A stretch of 64,000 bases of DNA from Geotalea toluenoxydans JCM 15764. Lineage in GTDB: Bacteria > Desulfobacterota > Desulfuromonadia > Geobacterales > Geobacteraceae. This document shows positions 22,766-32,740 of the stretch, piece after piece. Location: NCBI RefSeq assembly GCF_001311985.1, contig NZ_BBCJ01000006.1, positions 1 to 64,000 of the forward strand, written 5' to 3'. Under the pieces are notes generated by a model. It was not told the DNA's origin and did no database searches. It saw nothing but the letters and a program-made list of their open reading frames with translations. Position 1 is the stretch's first letter, and the number at the start of each line of letters is the position of its first letter. A program made the translations under genes and the position numbers.

Positions 22766-23841
22766 TTACAGGTATTCCGTAAGTCCCCGCCGCGCCAGCT
22801 CCTCCACCACCTTTTTCACATCCTGGGCTCGCTCTTTGGGGCAGACAAGCAGGGCATCGGGGGTATTGACGACGATCAGGTCCTTGACTCCGACCAGGGT
22901 CACCAATCGGTTGTCGCCATAGACGAGACAATCGCCGGCATCGACGGAGATCACCTCTTTGGCGTTGATGGCCACGTGGCGAGGTCATCGGCATCGGCCA
23001 CTTCCGGAATGGCGCTCCAGCTTCCCACATCGCTCCAGCCGAAGTCAGCCGGAATTACCTGGACATTGTCCGCCTTTTCCATAACGCCGAAGTCGATGGA
23101 TTCTCCCCCGATCTCCCCGTAAATGGCTTCGATCTGCGGCTTAAGGTCTCTGAGCTCCCAGATGCTCTCCGAAAAAACCAGTTTTGACAATGAAACGGCC
23201 AGCGGAGGCATGTAGCGACTGATGCCATCGAGTATGGTGCAGGCCTTCCAGATGAACATGCCGCTGTTCCAGAAGAAATTCCCTGCGGTGAGAAATTCCA
23301 GCGCCTTCTCCCGGTTCGGCTTCTCAACAAATCGTTTGACCGGAAACGGGCCGTGCTGCCGAAATCCATTGTCCGCTTCGATATAACCATAGCCGGTCTC
23401 GGGCCTGGTGGGGGTGATACCCAGAGTTACCAGATAGCCATTGATGGCCGCATTTTTGCCCTGGGTGATAACCCGGCAGAATCCGTCCTCATCGGAGATG
23501 TAATGGTCTGCCGGTAGGACCGCCATCACCCCGTCAGGATCGTGATAGGCGATGATGGATGCAGCCAGGCCGATGGCGGGGGCAGTATTGCGTGCAACCG
23601 GTTCGGCAATGATATCCACCGGAACCCCTTTGACATATTCCAACTGCCGGGTGGTCTCCTCAGCCTGCATGGCGTTGGTTACAATCAATACTCTTTTCGG
23701 CTTCAGCGGCAGGACACGTTCCAAGGTCCGTTGCAGCATTGATTTGCCACCGAAGACCGACATGAGCTGTTTCGGAGTTTTTTTGCGCGAAAGGGGCCAG
23801 AAGCGGGTGCCGGATCCGCCGGCGAGGATCACTATGTACAT
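22766..23841 (-). CDS. manC: mannose-1-phosphate guanylyltransferase (frame broken near 22975)
   Basis: Makes GDP-mannose from mannose-1-phosphate and GTP for surface polysaccharide. It starts MYIVILAGGSGTRFWP at 23841 with an AGGAGATG site; the nucleotidyltransferase motif continues SRKKTPKQLM, and FVEKPNREKA and GMFIWKA are typical. Near 22975 the frame slips: after ADADDLAT the tail AINAKEVISVDAGDCLVYGD lies in another frame and ends EELARRGLTEYL. One restored base joins them into 358 residues, the short form lacking the isomerase domain. The isomerase-type cupin at 25106 is nearby and may supply that step. Confidence 0.9.
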
Positions 23842-23926
23842 TTGGCATCTCCTGAAAGGGAAATTCTTATCGCTGATGACGCTGCAAAGTCTAGGTTGTT
23901 GTCCAGGATATGTCAAGCACAGTGGG

Positions 23927-25069
23927 CTATCTGGAGGGCTTTGAAAGCTTTGACAGTAACAGGGCCAAAGGTGCGGCAAGGATGCTCAACATGGCACCCA
24001 TTTTTGCAGCACCCTGTGCCCCAGGTTCGACGAAAGCCTCCCCGGCGACGAAAAGCGCAACGGTAAAGCCGATTCCGGCAATGACCCCGGCCAGAAATAA
24101 CTCCCGTCGCCCCATCCCCTTGGGGAGCTGGTAGCCGAATAGCTCCGCGATCGTTCCGAAAGCAAAAACTCCCAGGGTTTTACCGACAATGAGAGAAAAC
24201 AGGACAATCCAGGTGGCCGGTCCAACGGCGGTAAATTCCACTCCGGCATTGGCCAGGCCGAACATGAACAGCCCCAGATCGACGAATACTTTCCAATCAT
24301 GTTCGAACCTGGCGAGGGTGGACAGATCATCCGGATCCTCTTCGAAAATATGCTTTCTTTCCCGTGCCGCGTGGGGTAACAGCGGAATGATGAAGACCAG
24401 TGCCAGAGCAGGATGCAGATGGGCATTGAACAGCCCGGCCCAGCTCAGTCCGCCGCCGATAATGATATAGGGCCAGTAATTCCTGATCTTGGCCCAGCGC
24501 AAGGCAAGCGCCGCGAACACCCCGCCTGCAGTCAGCAGCAGCCACTGGGGTGCGGCCGACAGGTGTGGATCTGGATAAAATATGGCGATGATGGCCAAGC
24601 CGATGGCATCGTCGGCAACGGCTAAGAGCAGCAGAAAGGAAACAACCGGATGGTTTTTGCCGAAAACGAGGCGGGCGGCAAGCCAGGCGAAGGCAATATC
24701 GGTCGCCGTGGGAATTCCCCATCCATGGCGTAGCGCGGGGGTGCCAATAAGAAAATTGATGCAGAAATAAACGATGATCGGGCCTGTAACACCGCCAACG
24801 GTGGCAAACAGCGGATTCAATGCCTTCTTCAGCGGGTTGAGATCTCCCCCGGGATGAAAACTCTGTGTTATTTCCACTGCCGCAATGGCAAAGAACAGCA
24901 CCATGAACAGATCATTGGTGATGAAATGGAAACTGAGCCCTGCAATGGACGGGGAGTGAACAAAAGAGTGATAGCCATGCGGGTCGAGGTTGATCCAAAA
25001 AAGGGCTGTGACGACCCCGGCCAGAAGCGGTACCGAAAATTCGCGCAGCATGTTTAGACGTTTCTTCAC
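23927..25069 (-). CDS. nhaA: Na+/H+ antiporter NhaA
   Basis: Electrogenic sodium-proton antiporter of the inner membrane. The 380-residue protein has about eleven hydrophobic segments. The TM IV motif TPTATDIAFA appears as GIPTATDIAFAW at about 118-129, and the ion-binding Asp153-Asp154 pair lies in LLAVADDAIGLAI. The N-terminus WINLDPHGYHSF and the domain VEITQSFHPGGDLNP fit the family. The gene sits inside a sugar-nucleotide block with no functional link evident. The frame is intact. Confidence 0.93.
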   Translation of the reverse strand: MKKRLNMLREFSVPLLAGVVTALFWINLDPHGYHSFVHSPSIAGLSFHFITNDLFMVLFFAIAAVEITQSFHPGGDLNPLKKALNPLFATVGGVTGPIIVYFCINFLIGTPALRHGWGIPTATDIAFAWLAARLVFGKNHPVVSFLLLLAVADDAIGLAIIAIFYPDPHLSAAPQWLLLTAGGVFAALALRWAKIRNYWPYIIIGGGLSWAGLFNAHLHPALALVFIIPLLPHAARERKHIFEEDPDDLSTLARFEHDWKVFVDLGLFMFGLANAGVEFTAVGPATWIVLFSLIVGKTLGVFAFGTIAELFGYQLPKGMGRRELFLAGVIAGIGFTVALFVAGEAFVEPGAQGAAKMGAMLSILAAPLALLLSKLSKPSR

Positions 25070-25105
25070 CAGGAATTCCTTTGGTTGGTAGGACGCAGCA
25101 GAAGA

Positions 25106-25471
25106 TCAGGGGAGTGTTTCTTCTCCATTATCCACCCGGTGATAATCGTCTTGAAAGCGGACGATGTCATCCTCCCCAAGGTATTCACCACTTTGGACCT
25201 CAATAATGGTCAGGGGTATCAAACCGGGATTTTCCAGGCGATGGGTTGCCCCCATGGGGATGAAGGTGGATTCGTTGATATTGACGATCTGTTCCCGGTC
25301 GTTGCATGTTATTTTTGCCGTTCCCGAAACGACGATCCAGTGTTCGCTACGGTGATGGTGCATCTGCAGGGAAAGGCGCTGGCCGGGCTTGACCTCGATC
25401 CGCTTGATCTTGTAGCTTTTGTTTTCCTCAAGGACGGTGTAGGTTCCCCAAGGTCTTTCGCCATGCTCCAT
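25106..25471 (-). CDS. mannose-6-phosphate isomerase-type cupin
   Basis: A 121-residue single cupin related to the C-terminal type II phosphomannose isomerase domain. Landmarks are [33 protein letters not shown] (metal ligands His and Glu in that stretch), and [14 protein letters not shown] with [16 protein letters not shown]. An upstream in-frame Met at 25516 lies inside rfbD; the ATG at 25471 overlaps the rfbD stop in TGATG and has AAGGAGG 6 nt upstream, so it was chosen. It probably supplies mannose-6-phosphate isomerisation for the manC product, or acts as the isolated isomerase domain of a split bifunctional enzyme. Confidence 0.88.
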   Translation of the reverse strand: MEHGERPWGTYTVLEENKSYKIKRIEVKPGQRLSLQMHHHRSEHWIVVSGTAKITCNDREQIVNINESTFIPMGATHRLENPGLIPLTIIEVQSGEYLGEDDIVRFQDDYHRVDNGEETLP

Positions 25472-26299
25472 CACAGCCTCCTTAGTTTCAGATAATGCTT
25501 CAGCGCCTCTCGCCACGGCTGTGGCTGAAATCCGGTGTCACGGGTCAGCTTGCCGCAGTCCAGGGTGGAATAAAGCGGCCGCGGCGCCGGTCGTCCGAGA
25601 TCCTTGGTCGACATGGGATTGACAGTGATATCCAGGCCCGACTCGGCAAAAATGGCGCTGGCAAATTCATTCCAGGAACAGAAACCGGCGTTGGCCGCAT
25701 GGTAGATGCCACGACAATCTTTTTCGACAAGCGCCTTGATGGCCAAGGCCAGATCAACAGTCCAGGTTGGAGAACCGATCTGGTCATCGACCACCGCCAG
25801 TTCCCTTTTCTCCGTAGCCAGGCGCAGCATGGTTTCGACAAAGTTCTTGCCGTTTATGCCATACAGCCACTGTCCTGACGATAAGGTGGTCGGGGTTGAA
25901 GCGGGCATTCATCTCCCCTGCCAGCTTTGATTCGCCATAGACGCTCAGGGGCGCAGTCGGTTCATCCTCCAGATAAGGACTCCCCTTACCGCCGTCAAAA
26001 ACATAGTCAGTACTCACCTGCACCAGTTTGGCGTCGATCTCACTGGTGGCCATGGCTAAATGGGCGACCCCTTCGCCGTTTACCTGCATGGCCAGTTCCT
26101 GGTTCGTTTCACAGCCATCCACATCCGTGTAGGCTGCGGCATTTATCACAACCCGTGGCCTGATGGTAAAAAGAACCTTCTGCACCGATTCCAGTGACGT
26201 GATATCGATATCTTCCAGGTCCACGCCACGGGCCCCAGGACCGAACAGCGCCATCAGGTCTTGGCCCAGCATCCCTTTTGCACCGACAATGAGTATCAT
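25471..26299 (-). CDS. rfbD: dTDP-4-dehydrorhamnose reductase (frame broken near 25885)
   Basis: Last step of dTDP-L-rhamnose synthesis. The N-terminal part has the Rossmann motif [28 protein letters not shown] and the catalytic [11 protein letters not shown]. After DHLIVRT the frame is lost; the tail [26 protein letters not shown] and [12 protein letters not shown] lies in another frame. Reading AGG-AC(C)-AG(C)-TGG, that is with two restored C, gives the expected VRTSWLYG and a 276-residue protein. Start TGATG overlaps the rfbB stop; stop overlaps the cupin start. Confidence 0.92.
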
Positions 26300-27375
26300 C
26301 AGCGTCCCCCATACATCTTTTCATAGTAGTCGCGATAAGCGCCGGAGGTCACCTCTTCGACCCAGTCCTGATTAGCCAGATACCAGTCGATGGTCTCGGC
26401 AATGCCGCGCTCGAAGGTATAGGACGGTTCCCACCCCAGTTCCCGACGCATTTTCGATGCGTCGATGGCATAGCGTCGGTCATGGCCGGGGCGGTCCTTG
26501 ACGAAGGTAATGAGCTGCCGGTTTTCCCCTGCTGCACGCCCGAGCCTGCCATCAAGCAGGTCGCAGACCAGGTTGACGATGTCGATGTTCTTCCATTCGT
26601 TGTTGCCGCCAATATTGTAGACCTGGCCGAGCCGGCCGGTTTTCAGTACCGTCTCGATGGCGATGGAGTGGTCCTTCACATGGAGCCAGTCCCGCACATT
26701 GAGGCCATCGCCGTAGACGGGGAGCGGCTTTCTGTTCATGATGTTGTGGATCATGAGGGGTATCAGCTTCTCCGGGAAATGACATGGTCCGTAATTATTT
26801 GAACAGCGGGTATTGAGGGTAGGAAAACCGTAGGTCTCGTGGTAGGCGCGGACCAGGAGGTCTGCACCGGTCTTGCTGGCCGAATAGGGAGAGTTGGGGG
26901 CAAGGGGAGTTTCCTCGGTGAAAAAACCGGTATCTCCCAGTGAACCGTAGACCTCGTCGGTGGAGACCTGAAGATAGCGAAACTGCGGCACGACCTTGGC
27001 CTGCCAGTGCTTGCGGCTCTCTTCCAGGAGCACCTGGGTGCCCAGGACGTTGGTGCGGACGAAGATTTCCGGACCGGTGATGGAACGATCCACATGGGAT
27101 TCGGCGGCAAAATGCACCACCGCATCTACTTTTTCCTCTACAAGCAACCTTGCCACCAGAGAGGCATCGCAGATATCGCCCTTGACAAAGCGGTAACAGT
27201 GGTTATTTTCCACACCTTTCAGGTTTTCCAGGTTTCCCGCATAGGTGAGAAGATCCAGATTGATAATCCGACAACCGGGATTGGCCGGCATAAAGCTGTT
27301 GATGAAGTTCGAGCCGATGAACCCGGCGCCACCGGTGACGAGAACGGCACGCGGTTTAAAGTTTTCCGACATCAT
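26299..27375 (-). CDS. rfbB: dTDP-glucose 4,6-dehydratase
   Basis: Extended SDR enzyme that converts dTDP-glucose to the 4-keto-6-deoxy sugar for rhamnose. The 358-residue product has VTGGAGFIGSNFI for NAD binding, STDEVYGSLG with the catalytic Asp/Glu pair, and YSASKTGADLLV with the catalytic Tyr and Lys. Two adjacent ATGs follow an AGGAGG site; the second, MSENFKP, has better spacing. Immediately upstream lies lptD and downstream rfbD overlaps by one base. rfbA and rfbC are not in the window. Confidence 0.95.
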   Translation of the reverse strand: MMSENFKPRAVLVTGGAGFIGSNFINSFMPANPGCRIINLDLLTYAGNLENLKGVENNHCYRFVKGDICDASLVARLLVEEKVDAVVHFAAESHVDRSITGPEIFVRTNVLGTQVLLEESRKHWQAKVVPQFRYLQVSTDEVYGSLGDTGFFTEETPLAPNSPYSASKTGADLLVRAYHETYGFPTLNTRCSNNYGPCHFPEKLIPLMIHNIMNRKPLPVYGDGLNVRDWLHVKDHSIAIETVLKTGRLGQVYNIGGNNEWKNIDIVNLVCDLLDGRLGRAAGENRQLITFVKDRPGHDRRYAIDASKMRRELGWEPSYTFERGIAETIDWYLANQDWVEEVTSGAYRDYYEKMYGGR

Positions 27376-27421
27376 TCCTCCTGTCTCACCCTGCTGAGTA
27401 TTTATAAAAGTGTGCGAAGCT

Positions 27422-29488
27422 TTAGAAAGTCTTCAGGGGACCGACGGCACCCACCCCGGCCAGGGTGAAGGTCAGCATGAATTCCCGATTATCCGCCCGG
27501 TCACGATAGGACAAGGTCACTCCCCAGCACTGATGCTTGTATTCAAGTGCGTAGATGGACTCAAGAAAATCCCCCTTGTCGAAAGAATAGCGGCCAGTGT
27601 AATTGAAAACAAAGGGTTTTACAAGACCAACGCCGAGCGTCCCTTCCAGGTACTCCAGCGATTCCCTGGAAAAGCGATAGCCGACCCCGAACCTGTTGCC
27701 GTCTTCCCCATCGTACCCGGCAGCAAGGATGGTCGAGGAAAAGCTTCCCCGGTAGGTGTTGAAACGGCTGTCAAGGTCCAATGACAGCCCGCTTATGGGA
27801 GACAACCGTGACTCGATCCTGAGGTCGGTCAGCGGCCGTCCTTCGTCCACCAGGGTCAGCAGGTCGCGGCGGGAACCGGTAGCCTGGTATCCCTGGCTGA
27901 GCCGCAAAAACATGATTTCCCGATAAAGGGAAGACCCGTCGGCCTGGGTGAATTTTCCGGTGACATAGTTGGCCAATGAAAGGTTGACCAGATTCTGCCC
28001 CAGCATCCGGTCCTCATAGTCGAAAAAGGGAAGTTCATCCTGATTGCGTTCCTGAACGAAAGAATAGGCAACCTCCGGTATCAGCAGATGGCGCACCTTG
28101 GGTATCGACAGCATCCCGGTATCGAATACCCTGGCGAAACGGCTCGATATGGTCAGCCCGGCATCGGCAACGCCTTCGCCATGGGTACCATTACCCGAAT
28201 CGCCGCCGTAGGCATTGTAAAGACGCTGGCTGTAGCCGGCAGAAGCCGATAGATCGAGGAAACCCGCTTTAAAATACGAGGTAAACGTGGGGTGCACGGT
28301 AAAGCGCTGCCCTTCGATTCCCTGTGGGCGGTAAAAATTTACGGCGCTTGAATCCAGTGAAAAGAAAAAGGGGCTGTCGCCGATCTTGCGCCGGACAGCC
28401 GTAAAGGAGACGGAGGGAAGCCTCTGCAGGGTTGTTTTGTCGCTGCTGCCCATGTCGACGTTTTGCACATAGCCTAATTCCGCGTTCAGTACCTGGTCCT
28501 GCCAATGCTTTGTCAAGGCCGCCCTTGAATCCAGGTACTGGCGGTTATATTCCCCGGCGTCGTTGGTAAAGTCCCGGTAAAAGTCCCGGTCACTCACCAG
28601 ATTGATGTCAGACCTGAAGGTGAGGCTGTCGGCAGTGGCATCCACATGTCGTTGAACAATGTCGCCGCGAAATCTTGACTGGGAGGTATCGTAAATGCCG
28701 TAGCCGGCAACGGACCCTTCGCTTCCCCCCTTGGCCATGTAGCGGTAATCGATACCGGTACCCACCCCGCGCTTGGTTTGGATGTCCAGATTGAGGGTGG
28801 CATCCTGGCTGGGGGTGATGGCCCAGTAAAAGGGAATGTCCAGATAAAATCCTTTTTTCGTAGAATTGCCGAGGCGCGGGAAGAGAAAACCCGACTGCCG
28901 TTCGGTTTTAACGGGGAAAATAAAATAGGGAAGATAGAAGAGGGGAACGTCCTTCACGTAAAAAAGCACATCGCGGCCGGTCGCATATTCTTCCAGGGTA
29001 AGATCCAGATTCCTGGCGGTAAAATGCCAACTGGGAGAATCGCCGTCACAGGTGGTGAAGGCACCCCGCTCCATGTGGTAGTCAGCGGTGCCCACCTTGC
29101 TCATCAGGCCGCTGCGAATATGGAAATTAGGCTTCTTCAGAAAAAGATAGCCATTTGCCACCTCTCCCTGTTCCGTCACCGTATTCAGCCTGACCCGGTC
29201 ACCATGGAGTATATCTTCCCCTTTTTCCAGGACAACGTTGCCTTCGGCAATGGCTTCGCCCTCTTCTTCACTGAAAACGGCACTGTCCGACAGAAGTGTG
29301 ACGCCATCATACCTGATACGCACATTGCCGTCGGCCTGAAAAGACGAACTCCTTTCAGCATAGGAAAGGCTGTCGGCAGAAATACGCACCGGTCCCGATG
29401 GAGAAACATCGGTAGCCATGGCAGAACTGGCGCAGGCAAGGAAAAAGAGAATTTTGCAAAACGGCCCAAGGGCTCTTGAAAGCTTCAT
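27422..29488 (-). CDS. lptD: LPS-assembly protein LptD
   Basis: Outer-membrane translocon that inserts lipopolysaccharide. The 688-residue protein has a Sec signal ending near SAMATDV, an OstA-type jelly-roll domain (about 35-140, with GNVRIRYDGVTLLSD and EGNVVLEKGEDILHGD), and a large beta-barrel with PLFYLPYFIFPVKTERQSGF, the conserved LptD entry motif. The last residues GVGAVGPLKTF end in Phe, as expected for barrel assembly. It is shorter than E. coli LptD (784), as is common in this group. Its position among sugar-nucleotide genes supports an envelope role. Confidence 0.93.
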   Translation of the reverse strand: MKLSRALGPFCKILFFLACASSAMATDVSPSGPVRISADSLSYAERSSSFQADGNVRIRYDGVTLLSDSAVFSEEEGEAIAEGNVVLEKGEDILHGDRVRLNTVTEQGEVANGYLFLKKPNFHIRSGLMSKVGTADYHMERGAFTTCDGDSPSWHFTARNLDLTLEEYATGRDVLFYVKDVPLFYLPYFIFPVKTERQSGFLFPRLGNSTKKGFYLDIPFYWAITPSQDATLNLDIQTKRGVGTGIDYRYMAKGGSEGSVAGYGIYDTSQSRFRGDIVQRHVDATADSLTFRSDINLVSDRDFYRDFTNDAGEYNRQYLDSRAALTKHWQDQVLNAELGYVQNVDMGSSDKTTLQRLPSVSFTAVRRKIGDSPFFFSLDSSAVNFYRPQGIEGQRFTVHPTFTSYFKAGFLDLSASAGYSQRLYNAYGGDSGNGTHGEGVADAGLTISSRFARVFDTGMLSIPKVRHLLIPEVAYSFVQERNQDELPFFDYEDRMLGQNLVNLSLANYVTGKFTQADGSSLYREIMFLRLSQGYQATGSRRDLLTLVDEGRPLTDLRIESRLSPISGLSLDLDSRFNTYRGSFSSTILAAGYDGEDGNRFGVGYRFSRESLEYLEGTLGVGLVKPFVFNYTGRYSFDKGDFLESIYALEYKHQCWGVTLSYRDRADNREFMLTFTLAGVGAVGPLKTF

Positions 29489-29542
29489 TCAGGACTCTGA
29501 CTGGCTAAAATTTGAATAGTTGGGCCGATATTCATACTGCTT

Positions 29543-30814
29543 TCAACCGCGGAACGGCTCGAATTGCCGGGAAAAAAGGGTGGCTCTTGCCTCACCCACC
29601 GTGAAGAGGGACCCGCAGACAAGGATCAGGTCATCGGCCCCGGCCCTGCTCCGGGCAGCAGCCAATCCAGCCGCCACGCTCCCCGCATCATGGGCCATCA
29701 GCTTGTCGACGGCAGAATTCTGCAAGTTCAACCCCAGGGAGAGCCCGCGGCAACAAAGGTGCCACGGCAAAGACCTCATCGGCGAAAGGCAGGATAGTCC
29801 GAGAATGCCCCCCAGATCCTTGTCCCCCATAACGCCAACGATCAGCAACAGCCGCCTGCGTGGGATTTCAGACAGGGCACCAGCCAGTGCCGTGCTTCCG
29901 GCCGGGTTGTGGGCTCCATCAAGGAGTATGCGGGGTGAAGTAGTTATCATCTCCATCCGGCCCGGCCACTTTGCCCCTTCGATCCCGGCAGACATGGCAG
30001 TCATTGCCACGGAAAATCCCGCCTGGCCAAGGGCCTCCACTGCGGCCAGAGCTACAGCAGCATTGAATTTCTGATAGCTGCCGCAAAGTCCCGGCCTGAG
30101 GCCTGCCAGTGAAATGGACCGCCCTTTGTAGGAAAGGCCGTTTTCCAGCCACTCCGCGTCAAAGTCTCTGCCACAGCAATAGAGGGGGCTGTCCAGTTCA
30201 CGGCAACGCATTTCCAGTTCCCCCCTTGCGTCAGGCTCTTGGGGGGAAATGACCACCGGTCGCCCGGCCTTGATGATGCCCGCTTTCTCTCTGGCAATGG
30301 CAGCAATGGATGACCCCAGATATTCGCTGTGGTCAATAGAGACAGGAGTAATGACCGAGAGAATGCCGTCAAGGGCGTTGGTGGCATCAAAGCTTCCCCC
30401 CATGCCTGCTTCCATGACAGCCAAATCCACCTTCTGTTCGGCAAAATGAAGACAGGCCATGGCAGTGACCATTTCGAAAAAAGTCGTTTCCGCCGGTGCT
30501 GCCGACAGCACTCTCTGCCCCAGCCTGACCACGTCCTCTTCGGAAATTTCCCTGCCATTGATGCGGATTCTCTCGGTGAAGCTGATCAGATGCGGTGAGG
30601 TAAAAAGCCCGACGCGATAGCCCCCCTCAGCAAGCATGGATGCCATAAAACACGAGGTGGAGCCTTTGCCGTTGGTACCGGCCACGTGAACGGATTTGAA
30701 GGTTGACTGGGGATTATCCAGGGCTTGCAGCAGGGCGGTTATTCGGTCCAAACCAGGCCTGATACCGAAACGGCCAAGGCCGTATATGTGGTTGAGAATC
30801 TCCTGATAGGTCAT
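29543..30814 (-). CDS. folC: folylpolyglutamate/dihydrofolate synthase (compensated frame slip inside)
   Basis: ATP-dependent enzyme that adds glutamate to folates. The 423-residue frame has the P-loop AGTNGKGSTS at about 46-55, MEAGMGGSFDATNALD, SIDHSEYLG and ILLDGAHNPAGS. Between about 29705 and 29806 (residues ~337-370) the frame reads LSCLSPMRSLPWHLCC, unlike the family, whereas the alternative frame gives ILPFADEVFAVAPLLPRAL and ELAEFCRRQADG. Thus one base is missing at about 29806 and one is extra at about 29705; the stop codon is not affected, so the error is silent to frame checks. Confidence 0.93.
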   Translation of the reverse strand: MTYQEILNHIYGLGRFGIRPGLDRITALLQALDNPQSTFKSVHVAGTNGKGSTSCFMASMLAEGGYRVGLFTSPHLISFTERIRINGREISEEDVVRLGQRVLSAAPAETTFFEMVTAMACLHFAEQKVDLAVMEAGMGGSFDATNALDGILSVITPVSIDHSEYLGSSIAAIAREKAGIIKAGRPVVISPQEPDARGELEMRCRELDSPLYCCGRDFDAEWLENGLSYKGRSISLAGLRPGLCGSYQKFNAAVALAAVEALGQAGFSVAMTAMSAGIEGAKWPGRMEMITTSPRILLDGAHNPAGSTALAGALSEIPRRRLLLIVGVMGDKDLGGILGLSCLSPMRSLPWHLCCRGLSLGLNLQNSAVDKLMAHDAGSVAAGLAAARSRAGADDLILVCGSLFTVGEARATLFSRQFEPFRG

Positions 30815-30882
30815 GGCAGGCCGGAATTATAGGGAAAGCACGTGGAAAAGTCTACAGATTTGCGGTGAGCGAATATGGAAAA

Positions 30883-30910
30883 CCCCTGCCATTCATCCGA
30901 AAAGCAGGGG
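30883..30910 (-). terminator. terminator after accD
   Basis: CCCCTGC at 30883-30889 pairs with GCAGGGG at 30904-30910; on the minus strand the stem is followed by TTTTCC. It lies 31 bp beyond the accD stop and upstream of folC, so it may separate or attenuate the two units. Confidence 0.55.
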
Positions 30911-30940
30911 CGTTGGTCCCGGCACCGACAAAACGTTGAA

Positions 30941-31789
30941 TTATTGCCGGTACAACATCTTCAGCATCTGGGAGAGTTTCTGGCGCATCTCCCTGCGCTC
31001 GACAATGATATCGACCATGCCATGGTCAAGGAGGTACTCAGCCCGCTGGAAACCGGCCGGCAGTTTCTGGCGGATGGTCTGTTCGATGACCCGCGGACCG
31101 GCAAAACCGATGAGTGCCTTGGGCTCGGACATGTTGATGTCTCCGAGCATGGCGAAGCTAGCAGTTACACCGCCGGTGGTGGGATCGGTGAGGATGGAAA
31201 TAAAGGGTAGCCCCTTCTCCTTCAGTTTGGCCAGTGCCGCAGAGGTTTTGGCCATCTGCATCAGCGACAGGATACTCTCCTGCATCCTCGCCCCTCCCGA
31301 TGCAGAGATGATTATCACCGGGGTATGTTTTTCGATACCCCGTTCGATGGCTCGGGTTATCTTTTCGCCGACCACGCTCCCCATGCTGCCCCCCATGAAG
31401 GAGAAATCGAAGACGGCAACCTGCAGCGGCGTTCCTTCAATCTTTCCTTCGCCGCAGATGATGGCGTCCTTGGAGCCCCCTTTGGCAACGGCTGCATTGA
31501 TACGTTCCTGGTAGCTTTTCGAATCCTTGAAGTTGAGGCAGTCCACCGACACGATGTTTGCATCGTGCTCGACGAAACTCCCTTCATCGAGAAGGATGGC
31601 AAGTCTTTTCCGTGCCGAAATGCGGAAATGAAAATTGCATTTCGGGCAGACATTGAGATTGTTCTCGATGTCCTTGGATATGATGACTTCGCCGCAACTC
31701 TGGCATTTCGTCCAGAGCCCTTCCGGAACACGGACCCTCTTTTTTTCGGTAGTCGCCTGAACGCCGTTACGTTTACTGAACAAGCCCAT
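30941..31789 (-). CDS. accD: acetyl-CoA carboxylase carboxyltransferase beta subunit
   Basis: Makes malonyl-CoA for fatty-acid synthesis together with AccA. The zinc ribbon is C29-x2-C32 and C48-x2-C51. [20 protein letters not shown] and [22 protein letters not shown], quoted in part, are the biotin/CoA site. The ATG at 31804 is upstream in frame, but AAGAGGG precedes MGLFSKRNG at 31789, the family start, so 31789 is preferred. The protein is 282 residues. Downstream of trpA with a 142-bp gap and before folC, an order known in Geobacter relatives. Confidence 0.96.
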   Translation of the reverse strand: MGLFSKRNGVQATTEKKRVRVPEGLWTKCQSCGEVIISKDIENNLNVCPKCNFHFRISARKRLAILLDEGSFVEHDANIVSVDCLNFKDSKSYQERINAAVAKGGSKDAIICGEGKIEGTPLQVAVFDFSFMGGSMGSVVGEKITRAIERGIEKHTPVIIISASGGARMQESILSLMQMAKTSAALAKLKEKGLPFISILTDPTTGGVTASFAMLGDINMSEPKALIGFAGPRVIEQTIRQKLPAGFQRAEYLLDHGMVDIIVERREMRQKLSQMLKMLYRQ

Positions 31790-31931
31790 ATTTGCCCTCT
31801 TCATGGCATCATTTGCCGGGTTGGTTTTATTGAAAATGAAATGTTCTATTAGCAGAAAGGATGTGCCAAGTCAATTTTTATGGAAGCGACGATGGATTTC
31901 CTAAGGACTTCAGAGGTTATGATGGTAAGTT

Positions 31932-32728
31932 TCACGCCGCAATGCCTGCCTTGAGGGCTGAAACCATGGTTGACAACTTCGTATGGAGCTCTTTGCCGCT
32001 GAACTGTTCGAACTGCCTGACAAGGGCACTACCGACAACTACTCCGTCGGCAACCGAGGCTATGCTACCGGCCTGAGCCGGGTCGGAAATGCCGAATCCG
32101 ACAACCACAGGCAGAGTCACCCGGTTCCTGATCTTTTGCACGTCGGAAAACACATTTTCGGCTACGCTCGACCTGGCGCCGGTAACACCTGTAACCGAGA
32201 CGTAGTAGATGAAACCACTTCCCAGGTGCGCCACTTTCCTGATCCGTTCCTCATCGGAAGTTGGAGTCAGTAGAAAGATAACCGCCAATCCGCTCCTGTC
32301 GGCAATGGCCTTGAATTCACCGGCTTCCTCCGGCGCAGGTCGACCAGCAGAACCCCGTCCACACCGGCAGCAACGGCATCAGAAACAAATCGCTCGACTC
32401 CGTGAAGAAAAATTGGATTGTAATATCCCATGAGAATAATGGGTATCTGGGTCTTTCTGCGTACCGATTTTACTGTGGCTAAAATTTTTGGCAAAGTGGT
32501 ACCGGCTGCCAAAGCACGCTCCGAAGACAGTTGTATGGTGGGACCGTCGGCCATGGGATCCGAAAATGGAACCCCCAGTTCTATCAAATCGGCGCCTGCT
32601 TTCTCCAGATCGATGATCAGCGATTCGGTTGTTTCAAGGTCCGGATCACCGGCGGTAATAAAAGTTACCAGCGCCTTTTTTTTGTTTTCTGCCAGCTTGG
32701 CAAAGGTATTGTCAATTCTGCCCATCAT
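31932..32728 (-). CDS. trpA: tryptophan synthase alpha chain (frame broken near 32339)
   Basis: Cleaves indole-3-glycerol phosphate; indole is passed to TrpB. It begins [17 protein letters not shown] after GGAG, with the catalytic [18 protein letters not shown] motif (Glu49, Asp60 equivalents) and [17 protein letters not shown]. After DGVLLVDL the frame slips; one restored C gives [20 protein letters not shown] and continues [26 protein letters not shown] and [10 protein letters not shown]. Repaired length is 265 residues. trpB is about 9 kb away rather than directly upstream. Confidence 0.94.
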
Positions 32729-32740
32729 GAGTTCTCCGAA

